This document shows positions 46,750 to 60,027 of a stretch of DNA of 64,000 bases, one piece after another (position 1 is the first letter of the stretch; each line of letters opens with the position of its first letter). The stretch spans positions 619,747 to 683,746 of the forward strand of contig JXTC01000106.1 of assembly GCA_002914845.1 (NCBI GenBank), read 5' to 3'. Under the pieces are notes generated by a model. The model saw only the letters and a list, made by a program, of their open reading frames with translations, was not told the origin of the DNA and made no database searches. Made by a program: the position numbers and the translations under genes. The stretch comes from Trema orientale (taxonomy: Eukaryota > Streptophyta > Magnoliopsida > Rosales > Cannabaceae).

Positions 46750-49430
46750 TAGTGAGAGAATTCCTAGATAATTCACTGATACATGTTGACATATGATGTT
46801 CAATATATTACTACATGAAATTCAAGGAATTCAAACAATTATAATATTATGCTGAATCTCAATGAGATATCTAATGAATATCTTCACCAAGCTAAAGTAG
46901 CTAAAGGTGAATATTCTAATCCTTGGTTAAAAGAAAAATGTTTCATATATAGCATTTAAAGGATATTGAAAGAAAATTGTTAGGGATACTTATACAATAC
47001 TTGATTGGAAGGTAATAAAAATTTATTGTTCATTAACTTATTTTAGTGGATGACTTAATGAATCTTGGATAAGATTCAAGAATCATTAATCATGTTTGCA
47101 TGTCTGTTGCAAAGGGTTCTAGGAAGCCAAAGGGTTTAGTGAAGGCAAGTTCAGTTAGAGTAAGGACTACAATGGTTATAGTGTCTGTACATAAAATGAG
47201 AAATATTTAAATTCATATTTGATGAATTTATGATCAGGGTTTAAAAATTTGTCAAGCATTTAAGAGAAATTTGATTTTTGTTTTATATTTGATGAAACGA
47301 TATTATTCTGTTTGTCTAAATGATAAAGTTTCCATGTGAAAGAATAATATTCTTAATTGCAGTAAATGACATTTTTTATTGACCTAAATTATTCCCATTA
47401 TATGATACTAATAATGATGAGATTGAACATAATAAATCTAATCATAAGAAAGTGAGTAAGTACTAAGAATAAAATATAGTTGTATTTCAGTTATATTAAC
47501 CTAAATATGATCCAAAGATTGGTGAAGGGTAGGCATCTAAATTTGTTAGAAGCCATACATTCACCAATCTGTGAATCCTATCTGAAAGGTAAAATAATTT
47601 TTTTGGTCTTTTGTTAGAAAAGATCTAAGAGTGCAAGAATATAAAATAATACATATTGTTGTCTGTGAGCCCTTGAGTAATCAAGCCCAATGAGGTTTTG
47701 AATATATCATTATGAATGATTGTTCAAAATTTTGTTATATTTACATAATGTTACTGCTAATTGAATTCTTTCAAAAAGTTCAAAGAATTAAAAGTATAAA
47801 TCAAAAGGCAATTAAGAAAAGCGTAAAGACTCATTGATTTGATCGAAGTGTTGAAAACCTCTATAGAGAATTCTTAGGAATATCTCACAGACAATGAAAA
47901 CTTTTGGCTATGATTAAGTTGTTGTTCAATTGTTCATTATTACAAAGTCTTTTGGGATATGTCTCAGAGACGGTGATATGCCTACTAATAGAGTTCCATC
48001 TAAGTCAATACCTAAGACACCATTTTGAAATATGAAAAAGACATAAAGTTAGTTTATGTCATATCCATATTTGTGGTTGCCTAGCATACATACTAAAAGG
48101 GAAAATGACTAAGTTGGAATAACAATCTGAATTGTATCTATTTATAGGATACCCAAAAGAAATAGAAGGGTATTACTTCTATAGTACTGAAGCAAAAAAG
48201 TATTTGTGAGGACAAATGTCTCTTGCTTGAAAGAAAACTATGTGAAGTATTTAACCCGAAAGTAAGTTACTTCTTGAGGAACTAACTGATGATGTAATCA
48301 GTCTATCTATGAAAGATAGAATACAGTAAGCACTTAGGAAGGATAAATCACTAGAAGATCAACATATATCAGACCCTCATTGTAGTGGGAGGATTGTGAG
48401 ATAATCTGGTAGATATTTAGAAATAGGAGAGTCTTATAACCTAGAATCTGATTACTTTATTTACTAAGAGGAAACAGATAATGTTGATATAGATCTTTGG
48501 CAAAAGGTAATATCATCCACATTATAGTCTATGTACTCTAACAAAATCTGAGATCTTATAGATCCACCTGGAAGGGAAAACTTTTTAGGTATAAATTAGT
48601 CTATAAGAGAAAAGAGGAATAGGCAGGAAAGTAAAGACTTTCAAGGCAAGTTAATTACAAAAGGATTATATTCAGAAAGAACGTCTATTCTATTATTATG
48701 ATCAAGTCTATTGAAATACTCTTTTCCATATTTATATCTCTTGACTATAAGATATAGTAGATAGACGTCAAGATTACTTTCCTGAATAGCAATCTTGATG
48801 GCTGTATCTAAAAGGTACAACCAGAGGGATTCATTGAAAAATGCCAAGAAAGTGAAGTTTGTGAAACTTTAGAGATCTAATTTATAGAATTAAGTATTTG
48901 TCTAGAATTTTTCGATTTGATCCATACGTAGACGAATCTTGTATCTATGAAAGATTCAGGGTAGCAAAGTGATTTTTCCAGTTTATACATATTGATGGTA
49001 TACTAATCACTGGGAATGGTATAGGATGATAATCACCAATAAAAATTTGGTTAGTATAATAGCATGATATTTATTATGCTGTTGGGATAGTAAGTTATTA
49101 CTAATCCAATCCAGAACCTGAACATAGAGTTATAGTCAAGTGTATCCTTAAGTATCTTTAGAGAAATAGGAACTATGTACTTATCTATTCTGGAGAAAGA
49201 TCTAACTTTTATTAGATGTATTAATTCAGATGCTTGATCTGAAAATATACTCCAAAAGATTAGTTTTTTGTTATGTGTTAACCCGAGTAGGGAGATATGA
49301 GAGTGAGTAAGATATCCTTAGTAGAAGAACCTTGCTGATCTGTTTATCAAATCTTTGACAATCAAAGTATTTGAGGATCACCTAGAAGGAATGGGACTGC
49401 GTAATATATTACATCTGCTTTAAAGGGCAA
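46750..49430 (+). pseudogene. Copia-2 pol remnants (fossil)
   Basis: Integrase-like traces at about 47640-48200, reverse transcriptase traces at about 48560-48990 and an RNase H trace before the right LTR are recognisable only as short matches to the Copia pattern. Heavily broken. Confidence 0.7.
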
Positions 49431-49439
49431 GTAGGAGAT

Positions 49440-51104
49440 TGTTGGGAATATACCCTAGAAAGCAGTTTCTTTGTTTGGTATTTTAAACAATGTTTATTAG
49501 ATTTAAGTGTTATCTATTTGTTATCAATAAATTGCATATTATGTCCTAAGTATATACATGTGATGTTTATATTTTCTATTATGCAAATGTCTAAAAGTTT
49601 CTATGACTAATAATGAGTAATAAAGAATTATTCGTGTGAAGTGTTCACATGTGGGAGACTAAATTCTTTATTTCATTATGTCTAAATAAAAAGTTCACAT
49701 TCTACAAATAAAGATAGAATACTTTATTTTGCCATAGAATGTAGTGTTGTCTATTTCAACGGGATTGATGAAGTCTCCAATCATCGAAGTGTCTAACTTC
49801 GGATAGAAATACTAGTGTGTTATAAGAAAGTTATAAGTGCATTGAACAGGATCAAGTGAATATAGAATCTGAGGTTAAGTGCCGTAATTCAATATTCTAT
49901 CTTTCACTAATATAGCACTATTGCAAGATTACCTTAATCTTAGTGATTGTCAGACCTGCTTTCATGAGTTTTATCTTTTTGACTTACTAAAGGACTAGTT
50001 CCATTATATGGTTCGAACTCCGGTATCTTGGAAGATAAGATTTGTGAAGTGATAAGAACGCCCTTCATGATTTGGACACCATGCATATAATGTCACTTTG
50101 AGTTTTTTCAAGGACTTGGATAATATAAAACCAGGCGCTAGGTATTCACTTTGTGAATTTGACTGTATTTGTATGGGCAATTACAAATACCGTAGTCAAT
50201 TATTATCCATTAGATGAAAAATGATAACTCAAAAGTAAATATGTACTAGAGGGGTAATACGGTAATTTCACCTTATTAGTATGGAATTGCATCAGGGATA
50301 TCTCTGCAGGTATAGTATATGCTAAATGGATTAAATTAATTAAAGTGTTAATTAGCTTCACAGAAAATATATGACATTTAGTCTAAGAATGCAATAATAG
50401 GCCTATAGTGGAGTGCTCCAATATTAATGGACAAGACTCAGTCATAATTAAGAGTTAATTATGCCTGTGGGCAGTTGGCACGTTGGAGCTTAGACTATTT
50501 GGATCCATAAGGTCCCTTGTCTAGCTCACACATAGCCTAATACTAATTGGATGGTCAGTTAAGCCCAATAAGCCCATTAGGGTTTACATCTCTCTAGTAC
50601 TTAAGAGAAAAGTTCTCCTAAGCCTGTACACAAGAGCTACACGCCTACTACATGCACAGAAACTATGCTTGGCGTGAAACACAGAGAAAAGAGAGGTTGA
50701 AAGATTCGAGCAACCACGGGAGAAATCTCGAGCTCGTTCATGGCCGCCGAGGGAGAGATACCCATGGCTGTAGACGTGCAATCAAGGAGAAGGAAGAGTA
50801 TCTTCCGGATCATCCGCTCATCTCTCGTTAGGAATCAAGAAGGTGCCCACACACCAAATCATTCAACGGGTTCCAGAGAATAGACTGGAAGGCTCAATAG
50901 TTGTGAAGCACTTCCTAGTTTTCTCTAAACCAAAATCCATGGATTGATTTATATTAGATCAACGATCCTATATCTTGTTTTGTAAAGTTTCAAGAAAAAT
51001 TTTAAAATACCTATTCTGCTGCATTCTTGATTTATTTACAAAACTGCGGAAATAGTTTTCGGTAAAATCGTTTTTCCAGAAATATGTTTTCGAAATTTCC
51101 ATCA
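49440..51104 (+). repeat. Right LTR of Copia-2
   Basis: Begins TGTTGGGAATATACC and ends TTTCCATCA; same length as the left LTR. Confidence 0.9.
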
Positions 51105-52655
51105 ATGAATTTTTATTTCATTTATGTCCCATTGATATACATGTGATGTGTATGATTATCTTATGCAAACATCTAAAAATTCTAAGACATGTAATGAGTA
51201 ATAAAGAATTATTCGTATGATGAGTTCATATGTGGGAGACATTATATTCTTTATTTTATTATATCTAAATTAAATTATTCGCATCCTGCATATTGAAGAT
51301 AGAATACTTTAATATGCCATAGAATATAGTATTGTCTATTTTCATAATGAAGTCTCTAACTCTCGAAATGAGTCTTCGGATAGAAACATTAGTGTGTTAT
51401 AAGAAAGTTATAACAGCATCGAACAGGACCGAGTGAATTAGAATTTAAGGTTAAGTACTGTAACTTAAATTTATAATTTCACTAATCTAGCATTATTGTA
51501 GAAAACCTTAATCCTAGTGATTAACGAACTTACTTTCATGTGTTTTATCTTTCTGAGTTACTAAAGGACTAGTTCCGATTTATGGTTCGAACTCCGGTAT
51601 CTTGGAAGATAAGGTGTATGAAATGTGTAGAATGATTTTCATGATGGACGCCATGCGTACAATGTCACTTTGAGTTTTTTCAAGTACTTGGATAATATAA
51701 ACCAGGGCCCTGATATTCACTATGTGAATTTGATTGTGTTGGTATAAGTAGATACAAATACCGTAGTTAACTATTATCCATTCGATGAAAAATGGCAACT
51801 CAAAGGTAAATATGTACTGGAAGGGTAATACGATAATTTCACCCTGCTAGTATGGCATTTGTATTGGGGGTACGTCTGCAGGTATAGTATATGCTAAATG
51901 GATAAAGCTAATTATTTGATAATAAACTTCACAGAAAATAAATGACATTTAGTCCAAGAGTTCAATATTGGGCCTATAGTGGTATACCTCAATATTAATA
52001 GACAAGGCTCAATTATAATTAAGAGTTAATTATGATAGTGGGTATATGGTCCATTGGAGCTTGGGCTTTATGGATCCATTTGGTCCCCTGTCTAGCTCAA
52101 ATTAAAGCCCAATCATTATTTGTTGATCAGTTGAGCCCAACAAGTCCAATGAGCTCATTAGGATTTACTAATCTCTCTATAGTTAAGAGAAAAGTTTTCT
52201 AACTGAACAGAACATCAACTACATGTGAAACACCCCATTGAGAATAGAGTGTCACATGCATAGCAGAGAAAAGAGAGAGCAAAAATCGACCAGCACTAGG
52301 GTTCACCATCCTTGGTGTTTTTCGGCCATTCTGGAGAAATCAGTTCGAAGAGATTGTCTTCTTGTTCGTCTATGGATCTCTTTGTTAAGAATCAAGGAAG
52401 TGACCACCTACCAGATCAATCAAATGGCTTTTGAGAATAGACAGAAAGATGAGAAGGTTGTGGAGCAAATCCGGGTATTGTTCTTGTCTAGATCAAGAGT
52501 TAATTAATGTTAGATCACGATCCGAAAAGTTTTGTAAATAGAAAAATTTTAAATGACTAATTTCGCTGTATTTTTGAATTTTACAAAACTATGGTGTTCT
52601 TGAAAATGATTTTATAAAAATATTTTCTGGAAATTTATTCCAGTAAACACCAGAA
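51105..52655 (+). repeat. Main part of the Copia-3 5' LTR
   Basis: Aligns with the Copia-2 LTR but is clearly more diverged and shorter in places. The first 105 bp lie left of Copia-2. Confidence 0.8.
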
Positions 52656-53002
52656 ATTGGTACCAGAGCATAGTTTTATTGTTGATCTAGCATATTTTAC
52701 CACAGTTTATTCTCTTATTGATTGATGTTTTTGATTTCTAAAAAAGTCTGGTTTATGTTTGGTCTTGTTCATATTATGAGTATGCTCTAGTTTGTATGTA
52801 GATTCAATGAGTTTGAATAATTATCTAATTAGACGCTGCTATGAGGTGATAATCATGTTAGTTTTGATTTTCGTTTTCAGCATGTTTTTGATTTCTATGT
52901 ATTCATGTTTTATGTTCTTGATAAAACTATGCATGGAAATATTTTGATCTTTCATTATTTTTGAGTTTTATGAAATTTATTTTTCAATATAAAAAAAAAA
53001 GA

Positions 53003-53535
53003 ACGAAATGACGGAGCGGTCACGGCTAGGAGCCGTGTACACCGCCCACGCGAGCGCTGCGGGTGTGACCCGTGCACGGGCCGTGTGGGCACAACCCCGT
53101 GCTAGCCGCACGGGTGAGGCGCCACTGGCCACACGGATGGCATCTGCGCGTGGCTTGTGGGATGTCTCCCTACGCAGGCCGTGCGGGTGTACCCCGCCCA
53201 TGCAGCGCAGGCTCAGCCCTTGCAGGCCGCGTGCATCACATCCGTGCATGGCCTACGGGTGGCCACCCTGCGCATGCCGTGAGAGTTCACCCGGCACATG
53301 GCGTGTAGGCATGCCTCGCTGGTCACGCAGATGTGATCCGCGCATGGCCAATGGGCGGCCTCCTGTGTGCTGGTCGCGCGGGCGCGGGTGGCCTCCCGTG
53401 TCTTGGCCGCTCGGGGTGTCGTTTCGAGCGTTTGATGTGCAAGAGCTACGCGAGCCCGTAGTCGCTTAGGAGTTATCTCGAGTGAGGCCGCGTCACGTTA
53501 TGCGAGCCCGTTGGCACCCGGTAGTTATCCCGAGC
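53003..53535 (+). repeat. GC-rich block in the Copia-3 leader
   Basis: Starts with the same AACGAAATGACGGAGCGGT as the block in Copia-2 and has the same kind of GC-rich repeats (GGCCGTGCGGGTGT, GCGCATGGCC). It continues after the solo LTR at 56451-56530. Confidence 0.8.
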
Positions 53536-56450
53536 TGTGAAGCCCAAGATTCTTACGTGCATAATAAGCCAATAATAAACATACTCATATTGCATAATAG
53601 ATATATCAAGTAACTAGTATAAATTTTATAGTAAATTACTTATTCTGATTATTAAATACTTTTGATCTGTATTATTGTACTAATGTTTGTTGAAGTGCTC
53701 CCATGCAGTGTAAAGGCTCAGTATCCTCAAAGAGAAAGCTTCGTGTGTGAAAGGAACTAAGAATACATTTATGAATAGTAATATTATATACACATGCATT
53801 AAAATCATGTCTGTTGATAACTTTGTCAAATAGTAGTTTTTCAGTAAAATGCATTTTTCACGCTTTTCAGAGTCAAAGTCACTGTGCGTTTAACACATCA
53901 AATAACTTTAATTTAATTTAGGACTCATTTATAGCATTTTATTTGTCGGTCCCAGGTAAACATGAGGTGGCAGTCATTATACTGAACTATGTTTAATTAC
54001 ACTAAGCTAGCTTAGATTCAGCTTAATCGCGTAATGTCATCTTTGTGTATTCTAATAATTAGGTATTGATACATTGTTTACATTATTAATTGGAGTCTAA
54101 CTAACTTAGTTTTATGTTTAATGATTGGTTATGGGACTAGGTTACACTAGATTACAATAAGAATGACCATATGGGATTATAGGTCAAAGTATGACTAGTT
54201 TTCATCTTCTAAGTTAGGTTTCACCATTTTAGTCTACACTTGGGTATATAGGATGGACCAGTAATGTGGTGAGTATGCTAAGGATGTTTTAGAGCTGGAC
54301 ACATGGAAAGTAAGGTGCAAAATTCTCAAAATACCCCTTAGAACTTAAGTTATGCCATTTCTTAGTCATTAAGTATCACTTTTGGACCAAATCTGGTCAT
54401 TTTCTTCTCCTTTCTCTCCAGCCACGATCTAAAACCCTCCCACCCATTTTTAGACTTCTCTCAGCTCCCCTTATCCATATCCAAGAGTTTTCAAGTGATA
54501 GAACTCAATTTGGAGCTCTAGAAAGCAAGACAGATCCAAACTAGTCAAGGTAACTCAACTAGTTCTTCTTCCTAGGTTTTGTTTTCTTATTTCAATTCTC
54601 CACTTGATACTACTTAAATAATAATTCTTCTAGGTCCTCTTGAGTCCTAAGATCAATTTCAAAGCCTTAGAAATTAGTTTTGTGGAAGTGGAAGGCAAGA
54701 ACTTCAACAAAACTTCAAACTAGTCAAGGTGAGCTTTTGTGGAATTTAGTACTGGTAATTTATTTCTATTGCTTTAGCTCTTAAATCAAAGCCTTTAGTT
54801 GATGAATAAAGGTCCTAAGAAACCTTGTTTATAGCTGGAAACAAAGAATTTAAGTGGAGGATTAAAATTAGACTTAAAGTACTAAAGTTTGCCATTGGTG
54901 GATTCAAGTGTTTTCAAGTGTTTCCATTGTTAGAATAAGTTGTCTACACTTGTAATTTAGTTTCTTGACTTGGAATATGTAAGATATTGATCCTTTTATG
55001 TATATTACATCTATTTATTGGCTTGTTATGATGTCATACAAGTGTTAAAGTTGTTTTAAATGTTGTACAAATTGGAAAGAATTCAAGTGTACTTAGGTTG
55101 CTCTAAATGATCCTCTTTGAGTTGAATATGTGGGAATTGGATTGTTGATTATATTGTAGGTCTTAAATCATGATTTTAATCATATGAAAATGTCCTAAAA
55201 ATAGGGGAGGTACTGTCCAAAGATTTTGAAAAACAAATGGTATCATTTAGAAGCAAATAGACTAGTTTTTATGAAAGTAGGTGACATTTTGGTTCATTTT
55301 GTGATTAGGCTTCCTTATTTTGTAAAAGTTGTGATTCGGTCTTATGCTTATTTTCTTAAAACATTTTACATTGTAGTGATCATCTTAGTGATAAAATTGA
55401 CATCAGGTCTTCCACACACCTTGCCATAGAGGATACTGACTATTTCCACTATTTTTCTACCTGACACAAGGCAAGTAGAGATTTATTTTAACTGCATCAA
55501 AATAACAGCAGTAGATACATGATGTTTCCTACATACTTACATGTATAATAATAATTGTATATTTTTCGTATGGTTGTCATAAAGTTTATGAAAGACATAA
55601 GCCTGGCATAATCATTTAAGCATAATTTTCAAAGAAGTGAATTTTTCCACGCATTAGATTTAAAGTAGTACTATTATACTGATTTTACAAGATATGTTTT
55701 AAGTACAATATTTAGTCTATCTGCGTTGGGTAAGTATGGTTTGCCAATGTATCCTTCCCGCATAGGTAGGCATGGCTTACCGACTGTCGGAACTGAGCAT
55801 TGTACTATGAGATTTATTAAGTGCATTACTTAGTCGGTCTGCGTTGGGTAGGTATGGTTCACATTGGCCACGTGTTTCCTTTCCGCACAAGTGGGCATGG
55901 CCTACCAACTGCTGCGACTTTGTAACACACTCAAGGGCCCTATAAAGAAATGTTTTCTAAGAAAAGTGCATCAAAATGAAAGTTATGAAAGAAAGAGTAC
56001 AATGGGAATTTCTAGAAAGTTTATGCATGAAATACATTCACGAGCATGTATAATCTTTACTTACTGAGCATTAACTCATTTAGTTCCTGTGATGCAGGTG
56101 AGGAGATATGTGATATATAGAGTTGCTAGTTGGCTAGCACGCTTTCTCGTCGCCATGATCATACAGATGTAGACGAGCTTAACTTGTGGACGATGTTTTC
56201 TTTGTATTTTGATATTTTGGTGTGTTGTAAATATAACTACTAATGGCAAGATAAACTGATAAGAACTTTTTAGTTGTATATTTTGTAAAGAGACTTTTAG
56301 TAAGTAATACCTCGCAGTTTCTTTGTTTTACAGTTTGAAAAGTTTAAATTTTGGCCCACCTTTTTATAAAAATAATGATATATGAAAGAAATAATAACAC
56401 TATCTAGTTTGACCTATATAGTCATGTGGTTAAGCTAGGGGGGTGTTACA
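53536..56450 (+). mobile_element. 2.9-kb solo LTR inserted in Copia-3
   Basis: Starts TGTGAAGCCC and ends GGTGTTACA. It is flanked by a perfect 5-bp target duplication CGAGC at 53531-53535 and 56451-56455. There is no internal coding sequence, so it is a solo LTR left by LTR-LTR recombination. Length and ends fit long-LTR Gypsy elements of the chromovirus Tekay/Del type, but the family is inferred. A stretch of about 117 bp (TCTGCGTTGGGTA...) is repeated at about 55721 and 55838. Confidence 0.85.
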
Positions 56451-56544
56451 CGAGCGTTGCCGCATAACGTCCCAAAGCCGATGTTTACTTATCGGCCTCC
56501 CGTTTTGTCCGTCGGTTTGTCCCGACACGTTTCATATTTCCGGC

Positions 56545-57340
56545 CGTAATTTTAATTATTTTCTTTTTAAAAATTAATTTAATTTATCTATAGTTTTATG
56601 AAAATTGATAGATTAAAATTTAAATTCAAATTTTAAATCCTTATTAAATTTGAATTTTTGAAATTTGAATTGATAGGATATTTTAATTTGAATTATGGAT
56701 ATGGTTGATATCCATAATATCTTAATTATTATTTGAATAATTAAAGATATTTTAAAATAGAAATTTTTAAAATAAGATATTATGAGATAATATCTTTTAG
56801 TTTTAAATTCAAATTTTGAATAGATATTTTGAAAAACTGATTATGTGATAGTTAATTTTTTTTTGAATTTTAAATTTATTTTATTTCAAATTAGAGATAT
56901 TGTAGGAGATTTTTAAAATCTTCTATCTTTTAAATTTCGAATTTTGTGAAGATTTGAAATTTAAATTTAAATCAGAATATCTTTTTCAAATTTTCAAATT
57001 TGAATTTATGCTTAGTAGATATTTAATTAGATTAGATATTGATTTGAATTTTGAATTCAAATCTGACAGGATAATATAATGGGAGATATTTAAGAAAGTT
57101 AAATTCAAATTAAGATTTCAAAAGTTGAAATTTAAATTTGAGATATTTAAGGAGATTTAATTAGTTAAATCTTTTATTTAAACTGATTAGATTTTATGAA
57201 AATCTTTTCTAATTTAAATGTTAAATATTATCTTCCATATTTAAATATTTAACATTATCTTTTCATTTAAAATTATTTAAATATTAAATAATTTTAAATT
57301 ACCAGAAATTAATAAATTATTAACAATTAATTAATTATCT
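56545..57340 (+). other. AT-rich leader of Copia-3
   Basis: Low-complexity AT-rich DNA that matches the style and position of the Copia-2 leader. No gene. Confidence 0.65.
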
Positions 57341-57822
57341 ACTTATTAGGATAATATTGCATGCATGCCTAATAATTAAGTATTATTACATGAGAGTAAC
57401 ATGTCAGATAGAAAATTACAGCTACTCTCATACAAATATGAACATGCTTACATAATTGATTCTAGGTTACTAAACTAGTTAGATAACTCGGTAAAATCAA
57501 TAAATCCCTAATTATAAAATATTGAGTGGGAGAAGGTATGTGATACTCATGGTCTCCATTGTTGGTTCGTTATGTATTAGGATGAGCCTCGCCTCAGAAT
57601 CTTGCTGAGCTCCCATAGGAGGGTTTTCGTCCGGGTAATACTGGAAATGAGCTTCTTAGGATAAGGTACTAGGTAGACTATATGAGGTTGATCGCCTGTA
57701 AGAGACGGTCTTATATAGAAAGCTTAGTTACTGAAACAATAGTTAAACACTCAACTCGAAATATTAATATCCTCCCGTAGGAGTTCTTATTAGTCGATTA
57801 GAGGACCAAAGAGAATGATAAT

Positions 57823-58480
57823 ACAGTGAGTGTGGCTAGTAGATATAAGGCAAAACGTGAAAAAAAAATATTGGGAGGTATTAAAACAAGTCCTAAGATA
57901 CTTGAGAGATACTACTTATATGAGTTTTTAGTATAGGACATGGAAGAAAACTAATGCCCAAATAAAGGGATATATTGATTCCGACTATGCTGGTGATTTA
58001 GATACTAAGAGATCACTGACTGGGTATATTTTTAAGCTTTATGGAAATACAATTAGTTAGAAAATCAATTTATAATCGGTGGTAGGATTATCAACGATAG
58101 AAACAGAGTACATTACTACGACTGAAATGGTAAAAGAAGCTATGTGGCTACGGGGTAGAAGAACTTGATATTAAATTGGAGCACATGAAAGTGTTTTGTG
58201 ACAGTTAAAGCAGACTATACTTAACTGCAAATCAAGTATTATCATGAAATTAAAAAAAAAACACAATGATTGTTAGACTTCATTTTATTTGTGAGTTTTT
58301 TCCGAGAGAGATCGTTAACGTGGAGAAGATTTCTATAGAATATAACCCAATAAACATGTTGTTGAAGACACTCCCGATAGTTAAGTTCAAGCAATGCTTA
58401 GACTTAGTGCATGTGAAGACCTGGTGAGCCTCATGAGGGGTATTTGGAGATTGCAAACAGATAAAGACTTTAAAAAATAG
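57823..58480 (+). pseudogene. Copia-1 distal pol (RNase H) remnant (fossil)
   Basis: Resumes Copia-1 coding sense with the RNase H pattern ([17 protein letters not shown], then a weaker match to ALSTTEAEY). Broken. Confidence 0.82.
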
Positions 58481-58624
58481 ACAAGATAGAGTTGAACATG
58501 GCTTTACGTTAAAGCAATTCTAATATAACTAGGATCCAATCTAGTTAAGTGGGTTATGGGATCGGACTTTTAAAGTGCCTAGAACTCTTGTATATGAGAT
58601 TACTGTGTATGGATTAACTCTATG

Positions 58625-59632
58625 GGGCTGTTTGGTATGGATTAAAGTTTGAGTAGGAATGAGAATCTTAGAGAATCTCATATGTGGAATAGGGTATTGG
58701 GCTTTTTTCACACTTGGGTAAATGGATATGCATCGAGGCTCACTTTATTGGGGAACAGGGTAATGTGAAAGCAATCTGAAGTGGTGGATTTCATATGCCC
58801 CATAAACTCAAAATTGTGGGTCCCTCACTCGATTCCGAAAAATAACTCATAAAACTATATAGGACCTAAAGAAGTACATAATTCTAGAAAATAACACATA
58901 AAATCGTATACGACCTAAAGAAGTACACGATTCAATAAAATAATATATAAAACCGTAAACAATATAAAGAAGTACACGATTCCAGAAAATAACACATAAA
59001 ACCGTATATGACCTAAAGAAATATACGATTCCAGAAAATAATACATAAAATCGTATATGACATAAAGGAGTATATGATTCCAAAAATTAATACATAAAAC
59101 TGTATAGGACCTAAACAAGTACACGACTCCAGAAAATAATATATAAACTATATATGACCTAAAGAAATATACAATTCCAAAAAATAACATATAAAATCAT
59201 ATAAGACCTAAAGGAGTACACCATTCCAAAAAAATAACACATAAAACTATATAAGACCTAAAGAAGTACACGATTTCAGAAAATAACACATCAAACTGTA
59301 AACGACCTAAGAGTGTTTTGAGAATTTTATAATTATTTTATATAAAAATATTTTTTATTTTGTGAGAAATTAATATTATTCTTTGAAAAAATATGCTTAT
59401 TCATTATTAAAAAAAGAACCAAAAATGATTATTTCAATTATTTTGGACAAAATATAAAAAATAAGTATATTCTCGTGTCCAACCAAATACAGTTTTTTGG
59501 CAATCCTGGAAATCAAGAAAAAGATTCCAGTGCACTACCAAATACAGTTATTTAGGTTTCCAAACAATCATACTACCCTCTTCAGCTTTTCTATTAATCT
59601 GAAAACTTGGAACTCCCCACACCAAACAGTCC
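58625..59632. mobile_element. hAT-like MITE in the Copia-1 right LTR
   Basis: Terminal inverted repeats GGGCTGTTTGGTATGG on the left and CACACCAAACAGTCC on the right. The flanks CTCTATG and CTATATG are an imperfect target duplication of about 7-8 bp. The uninterrupted left LTR shows the empty site. Half of the element is a minisatellite. Confidence 0.85.
58845..59320. repeat. 49-bp minisatellite, about ten copies
   Basis: The core word GACCTAAAG(A/G)AGTACAC recurs with its GACC start at 58863, 58912, 58961, 59010, 59059, 59108, 59156, 59205, 59254 and 59303. Units differ by point changes. Minus-strand open frames over this stretch are translations of the repeat. Confidence 0.93.
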
Positions 59633-60027
59633 TATATGACTTCGGATTCTAGTGCAGTAACTATCCGGTTAGGATATTAGACTCCTAGTGACTTTTTTTT
59701 TTCTTCTTTTGATTAGGACTCCTAGTGGGTTTAAAACTCTACGTTTTTCTATAACTAAGCATTATGGGTAGCCATATTTTTCAATTCTCACGAGAACAAG
59801 GGAGATTATAGAGAGAGAAAGAGAGCTAGAGAGAGTGGCATAATTCTCTTGTAAACGTGATGAGAATACTTTGGGTCTGTGAAAGTGTGTAATTTTTCTT
59901 TTCGATAGCTGAAATATGCTAAACGTATTGTATTCTTAGCTGTGTGAGTATTTTCTTTTATTTATTTTTAGTTTCTAATCCTACTCTAAGGTTAGAAGAA
60001 ATTATTATCGATTTTAAATTTTTAACA

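Larger units (their letters stand above)
41554..51104 (+). mobile_element. Copia-2: LTR retrotransposon nested in the LTR of Copia-3, broken
   Basis: Both LTRs are 1665 bp. Five-base flanks AGGAA and ATGAA look like a target duplication with one difference. Primer site TTGGTATCAAGAGC follows the left LTR. The right LTR is preceded by a purine-rich AAGTAGGAGAT. Between them lie a GC-rich block, a long AT-rich leader and pol remnants. The coding part is far more decayed than the LTRs (many breaks). Confidence 0.85.
41449..57822 (+). mobile_element. Copia-3: truncated Copia element of the Copia-2 family, itself interrupted
   Basis: About 105 bp of LTR start (TGTTGGAATAATG) precede Copia-2, and the rest of the LTR continues at 51105-52655. 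A primer site (TTGGTACCAGAGC) follows, then the GC-rich block, the solo LTR insertion, an AT-rich leader, and an end near 57822 where Copia-1 pol resumes. There is no 3' LTR, so it is truncated. It is the older relative of Copia-2. Confidence 0.75.
39328..60027 (+). mobile_element. Copia-1: Ty1/Copia element holding nested insertions, broken
   Basis: Perfect 5-bp target duplication AGTAC at 39323-39327 and 60028-60032. The left LTR is about 560 bp; the right LTR is about 510 bp plus an inserted MITE. A gag with zinc knuckle, the start of pol, and a distal RNase H remnant can be recognised. The middle of pol is replaced by nested elements (41.4-57.8 kb). It is heavily broken, with more than ten breaks, and old. 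Confidence 0.88.
58507..60027 (+). repeat. Right LTR of Copia-1, interrupted by a MITE
   Basis: Matches the left LTR from TCTAATATAACTAGGATCCA onward and ends TTTAACA next to the AGTAC duplication. The left boundary is approximate. A hAT-like MITE splits it. Confidence 0.82.

Noticed and set aside
52977-53469. Second set of long frames in GC-rich DNA
   Set aside because: Same GC-rich leader repeat in Copia-3.
39887-58506. Copia-1 as a single simple 20-kb element
   Set aside because: Split LTRs and separate target duplications show several nested elements.
58847-59190. Minus-strand Tyr/Phe-rich open frames
   Set aside because: Translation of the minisatellite; repetitive peptide with no other support.
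58845-59320. Regular 49-bp repeats resembling a CRISPR array
   Set aside because: The units are continuous tandem copies without unique spacers, inside a plant MITE; CRISPR arrays are prokaryotic.
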